A stretch of 64,000 nucleotides of DNA from Nereocystis luetkeana (Eukaryota; Sar; Phaeophyceae; Laminariales; Laminariaceae): assembly GCA_031213475.1 (NCBI GenBank), contig JARUPZ010000026.1:4420823-4484822 (forward strand), in the 5' to 3' direction. The notes under the pieces are model-generated. The model was not told where the DNA came from. It saw only the letters and a list, made by a program, of their open reading frames with translations, and searched no databases. The position numbers and the translations under genes were made by a program. Positions 55,801 to 62,020 of the stretch are shown here, piece by piece (position 1 is the stretch's first letter; each line of letters starts with the position of its first letter).

Positions 55801-57899
55801 ACTTCTCCTTACTTTAGGCTTTTCACGTTTAGAGCTGTACACGTCATCACCAAAAAAAATATATAACAACGTAAAACACGATTATCAACTCTGACGCCTG
55901 GGCATGTCACCAATACCTATGCTCTCTAAGCCACAACTGTTTTGCAACGACGTTCACCCCACGAGCGGGCGTGGGTCATTATGGTTTGCCCGCCCAGCAC
56001 TCCAGTAAAACGTGTCTGGGTGGAGTAGTAGCACCCCCCTAACTCTTCCTCAACAAAGGTGCATTAGTCGGTAAACAAAAAACCAATACTACTGTCGAGG
56101 AAACTGAATCAGGGTTATTCACCGTGGATCTCGCACAGAGTTGATGAAAAACGAGTGAAACTTCGATCACGCTTCCCTTCGCGCAGGCCGACAGTAGTTT
56201 CCCTTTTTTTTGTTGGGGTATCTCTCTACCGAATATATAAGGATATTTGTGTCAAGCTTCCTGATATTTGCCGTCTCTAACCAAACGCAAACCGCACGCT
56301 CTCGTTCGTGATCGGCCCCTTCGTTTGAAATGGATTTTGTCCTGGACTCATTTCACTGAGTTACGAGCACGGCACGGTTACGGGATGAGTATGAATAGAC
56401 GGGATTTATCCAGTTCGCGACGACCACAAGACTAAATTGATAAACTCGGACGCCTCCGAGTACATTGACACGTCGTGAAGGCCAAGATACAAAGACGAAG
56501 AACAAGCGTTCTAAACGGAAAGAAGGTGACTCCTGTGATAGCGGATTACGACTCTAGCAATGGCTGCGTCGGAACGCATGAGCCGGCCTTCGCCGGACCC
56601 AAATACACACTCAGGGACTAGAACACGCTGATCGAAACCAGTGCAATGGCGGTGTTCGAGTATAAAACGACGACAGCCACGACGTAGAGAGTAAATCAAT
56701 TTATGGGCCCCAACATATCGACGACGCAGTTTTTACATTGGTTTCTCAATGGTTGACGATACGAATAGACGCCCAGCAGTACGGGTAAGGCCAATGTGCG
56801 TTCGCACCGTTTTGCTCCTTGTACTTTTCAATCAGACACCGAGTTGGGTGTCATTTTCCCATCATGGGGAGGGTGTTCCTCATTCCATCGCCTTCTATAT
56901 TCGACGTTTCTACTCCAAACCCCAAAGGCGATTAAACCCTGACGCTGTACTCACCCCAATGCCACCGCCTGCGCCATCCGGATTGTCATCATCAGCCTTT
57001 GATTGGAATCCCGCTCGGCAACGCCTGAACACCGAGTCGATAATGACGAGGTTTGACTGGTTGGCAAACACACCACCGCCGTAATACTCGGCGAAGTTGT
57101 CCTCGAACTCACAGTTCGTCGCAGTAACGTTAGAGTTTAGCGCATTGACACCGCCCCCATTGACGGTAGTGCTGAAAGTTGAGTTGTCTACGAATCCGCC
57201 GCGGACGGCCATGTTTTCAAGGATCAGCTCTCCGCCGTCAACATGAAAAATTGGCCCGAAGGCGAAACCCTCGTCGGTGTTTGCCGATGTTCCTGGCAAT
57301 CCAACACCCACGGCGGCCGACGAAAGTCCCCGTGGAATCGAGAGGTCTGCGGTCAGGCTATCGACCTCCTCGTAGGTGATCGAGCCGATGCTGCTTCCCG
57401 TGAGGCTACTTGTGCCCTCTGTGATTGAGGCGGGATCTGATGGCGTATATGAGCTTACCTCGCCGACAATTTTCACTGTTGTTCCTGAGCCAATGAGGAT
57501 CGTTCCGGATACATTAACAGCACCTGACCAGGCGACCTCAAAGTCTCCGTCCTCGCAGTTAAAAATGCTGGTGAGGTCTAGATCGGTGTCAGGCGTGATA
57601 CTCACACCAATCACCCCTGCTGCTCCTCCCGCACTCCCTTCTGCGGTTGTCTCGGCTATGCACGGTGCAGCAGAAACACCAAACCCAAGTCCCATCATAC
57701 GCGCTCCAGCATCGACAATGGACGACACCGATGCCACCGCGACGATGAAACCGAAGACTGTCTGGATAGTCCGTGAAAAATTGCGTTCGTGACGACCGCA
57801 GTCGGCTGACCCAACCCTCGTTTCTCCATGGAGGGTACGCATCGAACCCAATCGGGGATGTCGGTGCCGCTGATATGGTACCTGGTCTGGGTCAGTCAT
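14182..57899 (-). CDS. Large multi-exon Pmp beta-helix / Cys-rich / multi-pass membrane protein
   Basis: This is a surface protein gene of about 2,230 codons in 26 exons (exon 7 provisional), pieced together here from splice sites and family motifs. The intron phases match at every junction, so the gene looks intact. In order: N-terminal hydrophobic anchor (about residues 44-65); beta-helix repeats of the GG[AV]...F..N.A type (about 230-820); DGVPWAGT and GDLGVYC segment; Ser/Asn-rich linker (about 920-1010); PSSGLLLPGES; Cys-rich GCC2_GCC3-like stalk with TLPVEEGYWR and GY-GP-CAVC; then a membrane domain from about 1275 with eight or nine hydrophobic segments. It includes ARHTTM, YLRADRRIEC, YPLGIP, PTSFLW-YYPNRYYYE and FFTNFLALMI blocks. 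This layout is known to me from stramenopile Pmp-repeat membrane proteins of unknown role; receptor, adhesin or channel are guesses. About 85 percent of the 43.7 kb span is intron. A decayed partial copy lies downstream. Confidence 0.8.
16770..16830. repeat. TA dinucleotide array in intron 25
   Basis: About 60 bp of alternating TA, interrupted twice by an extra A. It lies in the 3.1 kb intron between exons 25 and 26, which otherwise shows nothing recognisable. Confidence 0.95.
17637..17825 (-). CDS. Exon 25, last two membrane helices
   Basis: 189 nt, phase 0 to 0. It encodes CLVIFFTNFLALMIKAEV, a helix ending in a family-typical FLALMIK, then DEHSAGSAIYS and a second helix (VVLILVNILYFLSIWW). 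The donor is CAG/GTATGG. The acceptor AAAAG/GGATG has a weak pyrimidine tract, so the first few residues are less certain. Confidence 0.8.
18490..18735 (-). mobile_element. MITE-like element, copy 2, in intron 24
   Basis: Inverted relative to copy 1. It begins with GAGGCGTTTCTGAGGCTCC and ends CTACCTCTATCGTAGAACGG, sharing the GAAACTGACTTCAGCAAA core with the other inverted copies. The left terminus looks partly lost. It is non-coding. Confidence 0.75.
20401..20464 (-). CDS. Exon 24, FELQRPHID loop
   Basis: 64 nt. Joined to the AG at the end of exon 23, it gives SLLAFELQRPHIDHLEIQ then LYRT. This matches the family's FEL.RPH.D.W....YR block between membrane helices. The donor is ACG/GTGAGC and the acceptor CCCGCAG. 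Only the expected frame (2 to 0) keeps the protein open. Confidence 0.85.
22201..22304 (-). CDS. Exon 23, helix pair LTGLLVFLVP / IAFSCVFAFA
   Basis: 104 nt, acceptor CACGGCAG and donor CCAG/GTATGA. It encodes VVECLRRLVLTGLLVFLVP followed by DTPGQIAFSCVFAFA, two hydrophobic segments split by a short DTPGQ turn. The preceding exon ends in YYYE, so the junction restores the family's YYEVVEC motif. A decayed copy of this exon lies at 6522-6627. Confidence 0.9.
23349..23441 (-). CDS. Exon 22, PTSFLW / YYPNRYYYE block
   Basis: 93 nt, phase 0 to 0. The acceptor is GTTTTGTCTGGCAG and the donor GAG/GTACAC. It encodes REKIKQRSNDVGIAPTSFLW, then SAYYPNRYYYE. This is a conserved cytosolic loop before the VVEC helix. 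A decayed copy is at 7468-7560. Confidence 0.9.
23520..23760 (-). repeat. Imperfect tandem duplication in intron 21
   Basis: Two units of about 110-120 bp each end in a block like CGACTACGGCCGTGCCTGATATCGAC or its diverged form, and share AATCCC(C)GA and a GTCTGxCxGG tract. The units are about 70-75 percent alike by eye. They lie 80-320 bp upstream of exon 22. The upper unit includes an exon-like piece (AG/GCGGTAAATCC and a GTACGTG donor), but using it is not needed to keep the frame. Confidence 0.5.
24919..24968. repeat. CAA trinucleotide microsatellite in intron 21
   Basis: About 50 bp of CAA/ACA repeats with a few interruptions. It is flanked by other low-complexity sequence; a run of about 14 G lies at 24209-24222 in the same intron. 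The open frames across it (poly-Thr on plus, poly-Val on minus) are repeat artefacts. Confidence 0.9.
27057..27169 (-). CDS. Exon 21, YPLGIP helix
   Basis: 113 nt. The last T of exon 20 plus AT gives Tyr, so the join reads IFL-YPLGIPAAFLFLLSSK, the family's YP.GIP block at the end of a membrane helix. It continues SSINPPTDVTLKEQ. The acceptor is GCGCCCAG and the donor ATG/GTGAGC. The phase (1 to 0) matches both neighbours exactly, which supports the assignment strongly. Confidence 0.88.
28443..28685 (-). mobile_element. MITE-like element, copy 3, in intron 20
   Basis: 243 bp with clear inverted termini: GGCGTTCTACGATAG at the left and CTATCGTAGAATGCGCC at the right. The interior has GAGGCTCCTCACCTACGGAG, CCCAAAACGGACTTCAGCAAA and TGTTACCTCTATCGTAG. 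No coding capacity and no obvious target-site duplication. This is the best copy for defining the inverted orientation. Confidence 0.85.
28819..28951 (-). CDS. Exon 20, VFQTF / YLRADRRIEC block
   Basis: 133 nt, acceptor CATGCCCTGCAG and donor CTCT/GTGAGT. It encodes VFQTFSCENF, then YLRADRRIECDTTTHMAF and RTYAAFMIFL. This is the family's extracellular loop with two conserved Cys (C...YLRADY.I.C) followed by the start of a membrane helix completed by exon 21. Confidence 0.92.
30526..30609 (-). CDS. Exon 19, ARHTTM membrane helix
   Basis: 84 nt, phase 0 to 0. The acceptor is GGTTTTCAG and the donor GTG/GTGAG. It encodes DRLRELFARHTTMTLILLYL then IYSQVSTV, which runs on into VFQTF of exon 20. 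A paralogous pseudo-exon at 8501-8586 keeps the same splice sites. Confidence 0.9.
31012..31696 (-). CDS. Exon 18, membrane helix plus long disordered loop
   Basis: 685 nt. It opens with MVTIGPLVVLGILGITFHVG, a clear membrane helix, and then about 205 residues rich in Ser, Gln, Arg, His and Gly with no predicted fold (for example SSRSESGLRR, HHQPAGREQQ). It ends at GAG CAG/GTACGA. The CT left by exon 17 plus A completes a Leu codon. The loop is an expansion compared with the short connector I would expect here, and should face the cytosol. Confidence 0.85.
32099..32243 (-). CDS. Exon 17, YPPIYEKFL / FNLDL segment
   Basis: 145 nt. It encodes KYSNITNVAYPPIYEKFLSI then IGVFNLDLAWILSAACLTTN. This matches the family's block (FPP.F..F....FNLDL followed by a conserved Cys). 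The donor is CT/GTGAGC. The acceptor CCCTCGAG is weak and chosen because G/CG keeps frame with the unusual donor of exon 16, so a few residues or a micro-exon at this junction could be missing. Confidence 0.82.
33362..33367 (-). other. GC donor site of intron 16
   Basis: On the minus strand the exon ends GTCATAG and the intron starts GCAAGC. A GC donor in an otherwise consensus context is the only reading that ends the family's LSKLKIVI block before a stop codon and stays in frame with exon 17. Confidence 0.6.
33368..34214 (-). CDS. Exon 16, disordered cytosolic loop between helices 1 and 2
   Basis: 847 nt, the largest internal exon. It starts VGGRGAVSSTVANTKESVRV, which joins exon 15's LVVYL to give the family's VGG.AV.STV segment. 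About 230 residues of Ser/Arg/Gly/Thr/Glu-rich, poorly conserved sequence follow, with no fold. It ends in ILAGLPLSKLKIVI, a recognisable start of the next membrane segment. The acceptor is GTCATCAG. The loop is long and could hold regulatory or phosphorylation sites, but none can be named. Confidence 0.85.
34845..35060 (-). mobile_element. MITE-like element, copy 4, in intron 15
   Basis: Inverted orientation. It shares CCGAGGCTGTTCACC, GAGCTCCGTACCTCA, GACCCCGTCATTCAGAAGAC and the right end CTTCTATCGTAGAATGAG with the other copies. It lacks a clean left terminus. Confidence 0.75.
35300..35345 (+). mobile_element. Possible MITE-like fragment, copy 5
   Basis: About 45 bp containing TATGGAGCTCCTTAAAAGGA, like the GTATGGAGCTCCTTAAGTGAG core of copy 1. 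The termini are absent. It could be chance or a short relic. Confidence 0.35.
35638..35786 (-). CDS. Exon 15, end of Cys-rich stalk and first membrane helix
   Basis: 149 nt. With the G from exon 14 it reads ECAVCTSGYGRGVATECHRC, then TPGFKAG and the helix MYFAIAIASFCSLVVMTLLV. Four Cys in a C..C...C..C pattern close the extracellular stalk. The acceptor is AATATTCAG and the donor CTG/GTGAGC. A second GTAAGC donor lies 11 nt downstream, but the first keeps the frame. Confidence 0.92.
36826..36895 (-). CDS. Exon 14, short Cys-rich exon
   Basis: 70 nt. It encodes AACKGGSAVASVQEYCDLGY then KGP. The C.GG...YC..GY.GP-C pattern is typical of this family's stalk. The acceptor is CGTGCAG and the donor CCCG/GTAAGT, a perfect consensus. 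The phase (0 to 1) matches exon 15. Confidence 0.92.
37755..37862 (-). CDS. Exon 13, TLPVEEGYWR module
   Basis: 108 nt, phase 0 to 0. It encodes GVVCDDPGATIRTLPVEEGY then WRAALDSVFIRECSTE. It matches the family block C...G.T..TLP...GY(W/Y)R....+.C. The acceptor is ATGTACAG and the donor GAG/GTAGAC. Confidence 0.9.
39395..39839 (-). CDS. Exon 12, start of Cys-rich stalk
   Basis: 445 nt. It opens SITLRVVTLPSVFFDG, completing PGES with exon 11. It continues through a Ser/Thr-rich region with several N-glycosylation sequons (NSSS, NVTSS, NVTF) to GQVWNPDSFSLDSGS and EGCQLC. The acceptor is TGCCCGCAG. Two in-frame donors fit the 3' end: GTGCGC after QGETE (used here) or GTACAAG 18 nt earlier. Both join exon 13 in frame. 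Confidence 0.82.
40973..41434 (-). CDS. Exon 11, Ser/Asn-rich linker domain
   Basis: About 462 nt. It encodes CVAGDAATLDIASKRVPGIT then FFPEMLEGDLILSLG, a likely beta-sandwich edge. A long Ser/Asp/Asn low-complexity stretch (SNVNSNIRNSSNNVNHSNSS) follows, then EWTVFPSSGLLLPGE, a family-typical end. The donor is GAAAG/GTGGGG. The acceptor is ambiguous by 2 nt (41434 or 41436); 41434 keeps frame with exon 10. Confidence 0.8.
43025..43247 (-). CDS. Exon 10, DGVPWAGT / GDLGVYC segment
   Basis: 223 nt. It encodes YVALAEGGSSSGTFPTADSL, NITCRDGVPWAGT and CSNGSACLEGDLGVYCPC. The Cys pattern (C..GS.C..GDLGVYC) is characteristic of the region after the beta-helix. The acceptor is CACGTGACAG. The donor CG/GTCATC is weak but is the only one that joins exon 11 in frame while keeping the Cys-rich motif. 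Confidence 0.75.
43418..43663 (+). mobile_element. MITE-like element, copy 6, in intron 9
   Basis: 246 bp and the best direct copy. The termini are GCGCTCTACGATAGAGG at the left and TATCGTAGAACGCCTC at the right, an inverted repeat of about 13 bp with one mismatch. The interior has GACGGGGTTTCATAACCC and GAGCTCCCGAAGTGAGGAG. No open frame and no clear target-site duplication. It lies in the 581 bp intron between exons 9 and 10, filling nearly half of it. Confidence 0.85.
43829..43961 (-). CDS. Exon 9, beta-helix coils
   Basis: 133 nt. It encodes AVVFSEGQLFLDDCDFSGST, then AGQLVYAKQQSTVMIRNT and VLGDNN, typical beta-helix rungs. The acceptor is GATTTCAG and the donor AACT/GTGAGTGA. It joins exon 10 through a split Tyr codon. 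Confidence 0.88.
44746..44853 (-). CDS. Exon 8, beta-helix coil
   Basis: 108 nt, phase 0 to 0. It encodes VNFKDTKESSDLSAVQV, then DAGSTYLAEDTSFEGFDGE. The acceptor is CTGGACGCAG. The donor GAG/GTTGGT is weak; a nearby GTAAAC donor would break frame with exon 9. Confidence 0.75.
45506..45548 (-). CDS. Provisional exon 7 (43 nt)
   Basis: Exon 6 ends in phase 2 and exon 8 starts in phase 0, so a linking exon should exist in the intervening 2.9 kb. This piece has an acceptor GGGATGCAG and a donor GAG/GTAACTG with the required phases, and encodes CRMPVWWEGRFNVE. The peptide is not clearly beta-helix-like, so another small exon could be the true one. Confidence 0.3.
47803..48005 (-). CDS. Exon 6, beta-helix coils
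   Basis: 203 nt. It encodes ITGGNFSSNEADFGGFLH, EGDGTVSCEGASILLNKG and VDGGAIHAVQDAVLDWACD. The repeated GG[AF], N.A and small-residue turns are typical Pmp rungs. The acceptor is TCGTGCAG and the donor CCAT/GTGAGA. Confidence 0.9.
50149..50424 (-). CDS. Exon 5, beta-helix coils
   Basis: 276 nt, phase 0 to 0, with clear Pmp-type rungs: DGGVMWTKGTVEILGGLF, DNEASDKGGVVIAG, FERNSAIEGGVVYVGDGSN and YKNEASNTGGVFSVSD. The acceptor is AATTAACAG and the donor AAG/GTGCGA. Its length and phase nearly equal those of exon 4. Confidence 0.93.
51462..51734 (-). CDS. Exon 4, beta-helix coils
   Basis: 273 nt, phase 0 to 0. It encodes GGAITLSSGGDW, PTLIVRNSTFDSNKADLGN, VFEGNTCGVHGAVFGG and ITVEGGVFSDNAADK. 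It uses acceptor CTCAATAG and donor AAG/GTGGGT. A 248-codon open frame overlaps on the plus strand but has no motif and no composition signal. Confidence 0.92.
52038..52138 (+). mobile_element. MITE-like element, copy 7 (right half), in intron 3
   Basis: About 100 bp that matches the right half of copy 6: GCAATTTGTTATTGCTG, GAGCTCTTCAAGTGAG and CATCGTAGAATGCCTC. The left half is missing or too diverged to see. Confidence 0.65.
53441..53754 (-). CDS. Exon 3, beta-helix coils
   Basis: 314 nt. It encodes TEIGEGAALSFTTCALSF, IIANSHVGRKGGAVAIGSG, VEFHRCTVANSTTG and GEGGAFSVGRGITLVLSDCT. Pmp-type GGA and C.V.N motifs are regular. The donor is AAG/GTATGG. The acceptor GCGAACAG has a poor pyrimidine tract but the phase matches exon 2. 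Confidence 0.9.
54665..54818 (-). CDS. Exon 2, beta-helix coils
   Basis: 154 nt. It encodes EYTNIFIDGCLFEECYSSKK, then GGGVHMGIGQTSVLGSVFNN, the same rung pattern as the rest of the ectodomain. The acceptor is ATCGACAG and the donor GACG/GTGAGG. The start phase fits exon 1. Confidence 0.88.
56955..57899 (-). CDS. Exon 1, N-terminus with membrane anchor and first beta-helix coils
   Basis: 945 nt (315 codons). The first ATG in the open frame is at 57899; the next is at 57842 and is also possible. A basic N-terminus (HRHPR, GRHERNFSR) precedes the hydrophobic stretch TVFGFIVAVASVSSIVDAG, which is either a long signal sequence or a signal anchor. A Gly/Ser/Thr-rich region (about 80-230) follows, then the first beta-helix rungs: NGGGVNALNSNVTATNCEF and YYGGGVFANQSNLVIIDSVF. 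The donor is GGG/GTGAGT. No promoter element is recognisable upstream. Confidence 0.88.
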
Positions 57900-58205
57900 C
57901 GTCGGCTACTTGGAGCGCTACAGACAGCGCGCGTGTAGGCGAATTGTCCTGAAACCAAGCACTGGTGAGTTGCCCTGAAACCAAGCTCTGGTGTCGTCGA
58001 GGATGACGGGAGTTTGATTGCAACCCCGTTACACCCTGACGTCCGGCCACAGAACTTTGTTTTGTTTGCCTTGATAGTCATAAACGAGGGAGAGAGACGT
58101 TAACCGACAGCGAGGAGTGCGAAAGGTCACGGGGGAGCGGGGATGTGGGTGCTGCTGATATAGTGCTTGGTCTGGGCTAATTATCGTCGGCTACTCGGAG
58201 CGCTG
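57858..58205. repeat. Duplicated segment around the start codon
   Basis: About 70 bp at 57858-57915, covering the start codon of the large gene, recurs at about 58138-58205 with some 80 percent identity. Both share GCTGATAT, CTTGGTCTGGG or CCTGGTCTGGG, and ATCGTCGGCTAC. The upstream copy has lost the ATG (the minus strand reads GATAATTAGCCC where the gene reads GATGACTGACCC). Between them, about 25 bp (TGCCCTGAAACCAAGCTCTGG) is tandemly repeated near 57944-57993. Confidence 0.75.
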
Positions 58206-60059
58206 CAGCCATCCTTACTATGGTTTCGCAGACCGGGCGATTCCGCTCCCTACGCTCGCCCACAAAAGATTATAGGATGCAACAGATACGCGACCCGTCA
58301 GTTGAGGTGAAAAAAGGGTGTTTTTCAATTGCCAAGAGCTCCATGCTCCAGGATATCGAACTGAACGCCACGATTATTAGGTGTCTGTGCACGCACATAC
58401 TCGTTTCCTGTGTATGGCAGAAAATACACCACCCCTCACCGCACCAGTTGGCGCTCCACTGTTCGTGAGATGAGCTGGGTGTTCTTTGTTTCTTGTTGAT
58501 GCTTTTCATGTAGTACTTGGTACTTGGCAAGCATGATAAAAACAAGAACATTATGTACCTTGTATGCGATACCTGCCGCTGCGCAGCAACGGCACTGAGC
58601 TTAGAGAGGTCTAGCGGTACGCTCCCGATCCGATCTGAGCTCATATAATCTGAGCTGAGCTGGGTGGGAATTTTGCCTTTGAAGTTGTGGTGATACGTGA
58701 TATTTCGTACTTCATATGTTACCCCTTCAAAACAATTTTGCGTTGTGTAGGCGGGCTACTTCTTTATCTCGCACAGTTTTCGCCAATGAAGTCCGACGAC
58801 GTTTGATTCAGATTCGAGGTCGGAACATCGTTTATAGTTTGCTATTAAAAAAATATGTAAAACACTATCGCTTCATCCCGCTGTGGGAGCGACAATCTCG
58901 CTTAGGTCTGACTGGTTTTCGATTCTGACTCAAATTCTCATGATGATACCTGTTTTGCCTGTTTTCCGGAGCTGGAAACACTCCGGCGTGATTTCGAAAA
59001 AACAAACACAAAACGAAATAAAAATCAGGAAGCGAAGAAATAAAGAACCACGAGGACAACACATACATTTCCTCAATCGCCAATTAATTGCGCGCTGAGG
59101 AGAGCGGCGAGCTGTCACGTGGGAGATTATGTATAGTATACGATTAACTTTTTCACAAAATTGTGCAGTACGTCAGCTGTGAATTCGACTGATAAAATAG
59201 ATGATACTCAGCTTTGTAAGCTGCGTAATACGTCCGTCTGTCTCGTCTGTATATCAGTTTTACCGAACATAACGATTTGTGTCATAATAAGGCGTTCGCG
59301 CGCATTCGACAAGCATTCGCTTGACAATGTTTAGAGAGGAGAGAAAAGGCAGCCCTTCCACCAAGATCAAGAAGACCGGCCTGGAGGCTGCGTAGCGGAG
59401 ATAGCATCAAACTCGGAAGAACCTATAATGACGATGGCGACATGCAGCAGTCCGTATTCATAGGACAACGTCGTCATCGGTACGTCTGGAATTATTTGAT
59501 AGGTGGGGGGTACGGCTCACGGCTGGTCGTGGAGTAGTCTACAGGACAGCAAATTCCATTCAATAGCACATTCATAAACTCTGGAATATTCCACCGGCTA
59601 GTTGGGTCTCTCTCGGTATATTCTTCCACAGCATAGCGAGGTCCCATAACTATTCGGGAGGTAGGATCTCTAGGTTGGTGGGCTGTTCAGGCATTTTAGT
59701 TCCTGTTGGGATCAAGGCACAGGGGAAGACCCAACCCGACCCCGGACTCTAACCCTAACCCTAAACCTTACCCCAGTCCGAGGCCAAAAACGGGCCAGAA
59801 CTGGTCATGAACCGGCTGCGCCGCGTTTGCATCGAACCAGGAAATTTTTTTATTGCGGACTCAGTGATGCTGCACCGCTTCAATATACAGATTATAAATT
59901 GAAGTTGTACGTACTGCGGTGCAGCAACATAAACAATGTTTTTCTCAAACAAGCATGTTTTCGCTCCATCGCCACCGCACGAGAGGTACCTAGCCGTAAT
60001 CCTAGCCAGCTATATGTTGGGCCTATATATATATATATATATTAAACTTTTTTTTTTTT
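58206..60059. other. Upstream intergenic stretch
   Basis: No gene recognised. This should hold the promoter and any 5' UTR of the large minus-strand gene, but I see no convincing TATA or initiator. A tiny telomere-like run (CTAACCCTAACCCTAAAC) sits at about 59749-59766. An alternating TA run follows at about 60023-60042. Confidence 0.5.
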
Positions 60060-61320
60060 CTCGATCGCAACCTGATGAGTGTGGCGCTCGCTTTCACCGG
60101 ACAAGACGCAATTTCTACCCGTGCGTTCGACAATCTACAGGTGTCTGCACTGAAGAGACCTCCAGCGCATTTGGCTGTAAACATTACCTCTCATCCAACA
60201 ATGCGCGCGGGGAGTCATTCCTTCAGTGTGCCCGCTTACATACTCGTACTAGGGCTTCACACCATTATAGTCGATCGCTCAGGCTGTGAATATTATCTCT
60301 CACCCAGCAGTCCGCGTGGGGAATCACTCGTTCATTGCGCCAAATTCTTAAATCGGTTATGCTCCCCTCAATATCAATTTAATCTGCGCCCCACCGCAAA
60401 ACGCGATATGCCCCCTCTTGTCGATCATTTGACTGGGACTATATCTCTCACCCAAGCATTCGTCTAGGCAGTTACTCATTCATTGCGCCATTATACACAC
60501 TTCTTGTCTTTGCGCTCAATATCTGCCTTGCGGCGACTATCTACATACGGATCCGCGCGCAAGACATCTCATATGTTTTGGCTGTGAAGATTATCTCTCG
60601 CCCTAAAATTCGTCTGGGGAGTCACTTATTCATTGCACCATCTTTCATACTTATATTTGCGTCCAGAATCCGAGCTCAAGACCTGTCGAGCGTTTGGCGG
60701 TGAAGAATATCACTCACCCCGCATTCCGCGTGGGGAGTCATTCATTCAATGTGCGATATTCCGTGCTCGTATTTACGCTGAACTGAGTCGATCGTTTTTT
60801 CTGTGAGGAATGTCTCTCACCCAGCAGGTGCCCATGGGGAATCTCTCCTTCAAGGTTCCCTACTACATACTTGTATTTACTCTGAACCGCGTTGATTGTT
60901 TGGCGGTGAAGAGGATATCTCATCCCTCAGTCCGCGTGGCAAGTCACTCATTCAATGTTCCCTATTGCAATTTTGTATTTACGCTGAACCGAGTCGATCG
61001 TCTGGATGTGAAGATTATCTCTCACCCAGGAGTCCGCGTGGTGGATCACTCATTCATTATGCCTCATTATTACATCGTGTATGTACACGCCAACCTGAAT
61101 TCCACACGCTCTCCGCCGCGAAGGGCAATATGTCCGCTCACGTCGATCGTTCGGGTAGGAAGATTATCTCCCATCCAGCAGTCCGCGTGGGGAATCACTC
61201 GATCAGTATGCGATATCGTCAAATATATCGTGCATATCCACGTCAATCTGAATTTGCTCCGTGCCGCACCTCCAAGCACAATAGATACCGGCAATACTAA
61301 TTGTGCTGCATGAGCGATGT
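60060..61320 (+). repeat. Degenerate minisatellite, about nine units
   Basis: The anchor TCTCACCCAGCAGTCCGCGT and variants recurs near 60185, 60296, 60447, 60597, 60713, 60812, 60920, 61019 and 61166. Spacings fall in two classes, about 98-117 bp and about 147-150 bp. Units also share TTTACGCTGAACCGAGTCGA and a GTGAAGATTAT block. The unbroken plus-strand frame at 60810-61313 reads through the units as a peptide repeat of 34-35 residues (SHP.VRV.SHSF, then VPY, then VFTLNRVD). I see no start context or relatives that would prove it is translated. Confidence 0.8.
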
Positions 61321-61569
61321 GTTACGCGTGCAGGTTTAGCGTCGCCCTGCCGCAACATTTGAAACCCAATTGCAATGGGTATGACATAGCGATTCACCTT
61401 CTTACACCTGAAAGTTTCAGGGTTGCCTTGTCGCAACGTACGAACCCAATAATTGCTGATATAGGTATGATATCACTATTCACCATAAAGCAGGAATGTA
61501 AAACGATTTTTATTAATAGTGGTCAACTACAGAATATATCAATAGGTCTGCGCCCCATCGCGCACGCGA

Positions 61570-61590
61570 TAGATATATATATATATATAT
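61570..61590. repeat. TA dinucleotide run
   Basis: About 21 bp of alternating TA just beyond the minisatellite. Confidence 0.9.
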
Positions 61591-61944
61591 AGACCACAGC
61601 AAGGATTTTCAGTTGACATACTTACCGCATGCTGCTGTGATTAATGTTCCCCCGCTGCTGTAACGTGCGATGGAAAGGCGACAGTGTCGCTCACGGTTCA
61701 CCACAAAAAGCGAATCAGCGTATTTTTCTGTTCGTGTAGGTCCTTGTGGCCGATCCATACCAGGTACGATATCAACCAGTATTTTTTTCACACCGAAAAC
61801 TTGTTGAACTGCACACCGTAATATTAGTACAGTAGTAGCATCATTTGCTGTGTTCTGAACACAGGGAATGTTGTGGAGTATCCATGCCAAGGCTGCCCCA
61901 GAGTTTCATCGTAGGCAAATCTCTCGCTTGTCATTACGAGTATT

Positions 61945-62020
61945 ATAGTATATCTGCCTTCGAGTATCGTGGTATATCTGCCTTGGAGTATGATGATAGT
62001 ATATCTGCCTTCGCTCAAGG
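61945..62020 (+). repeat. Short tandem repeat, three units
   Basis: GTATATCTGCCTT recurs three times, followed by CGAGTAT, GGAGTATGATGATA or CGCTCAAGG, with a period of about 25-30 bp. It is non-coding. Confidence 0.8.
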
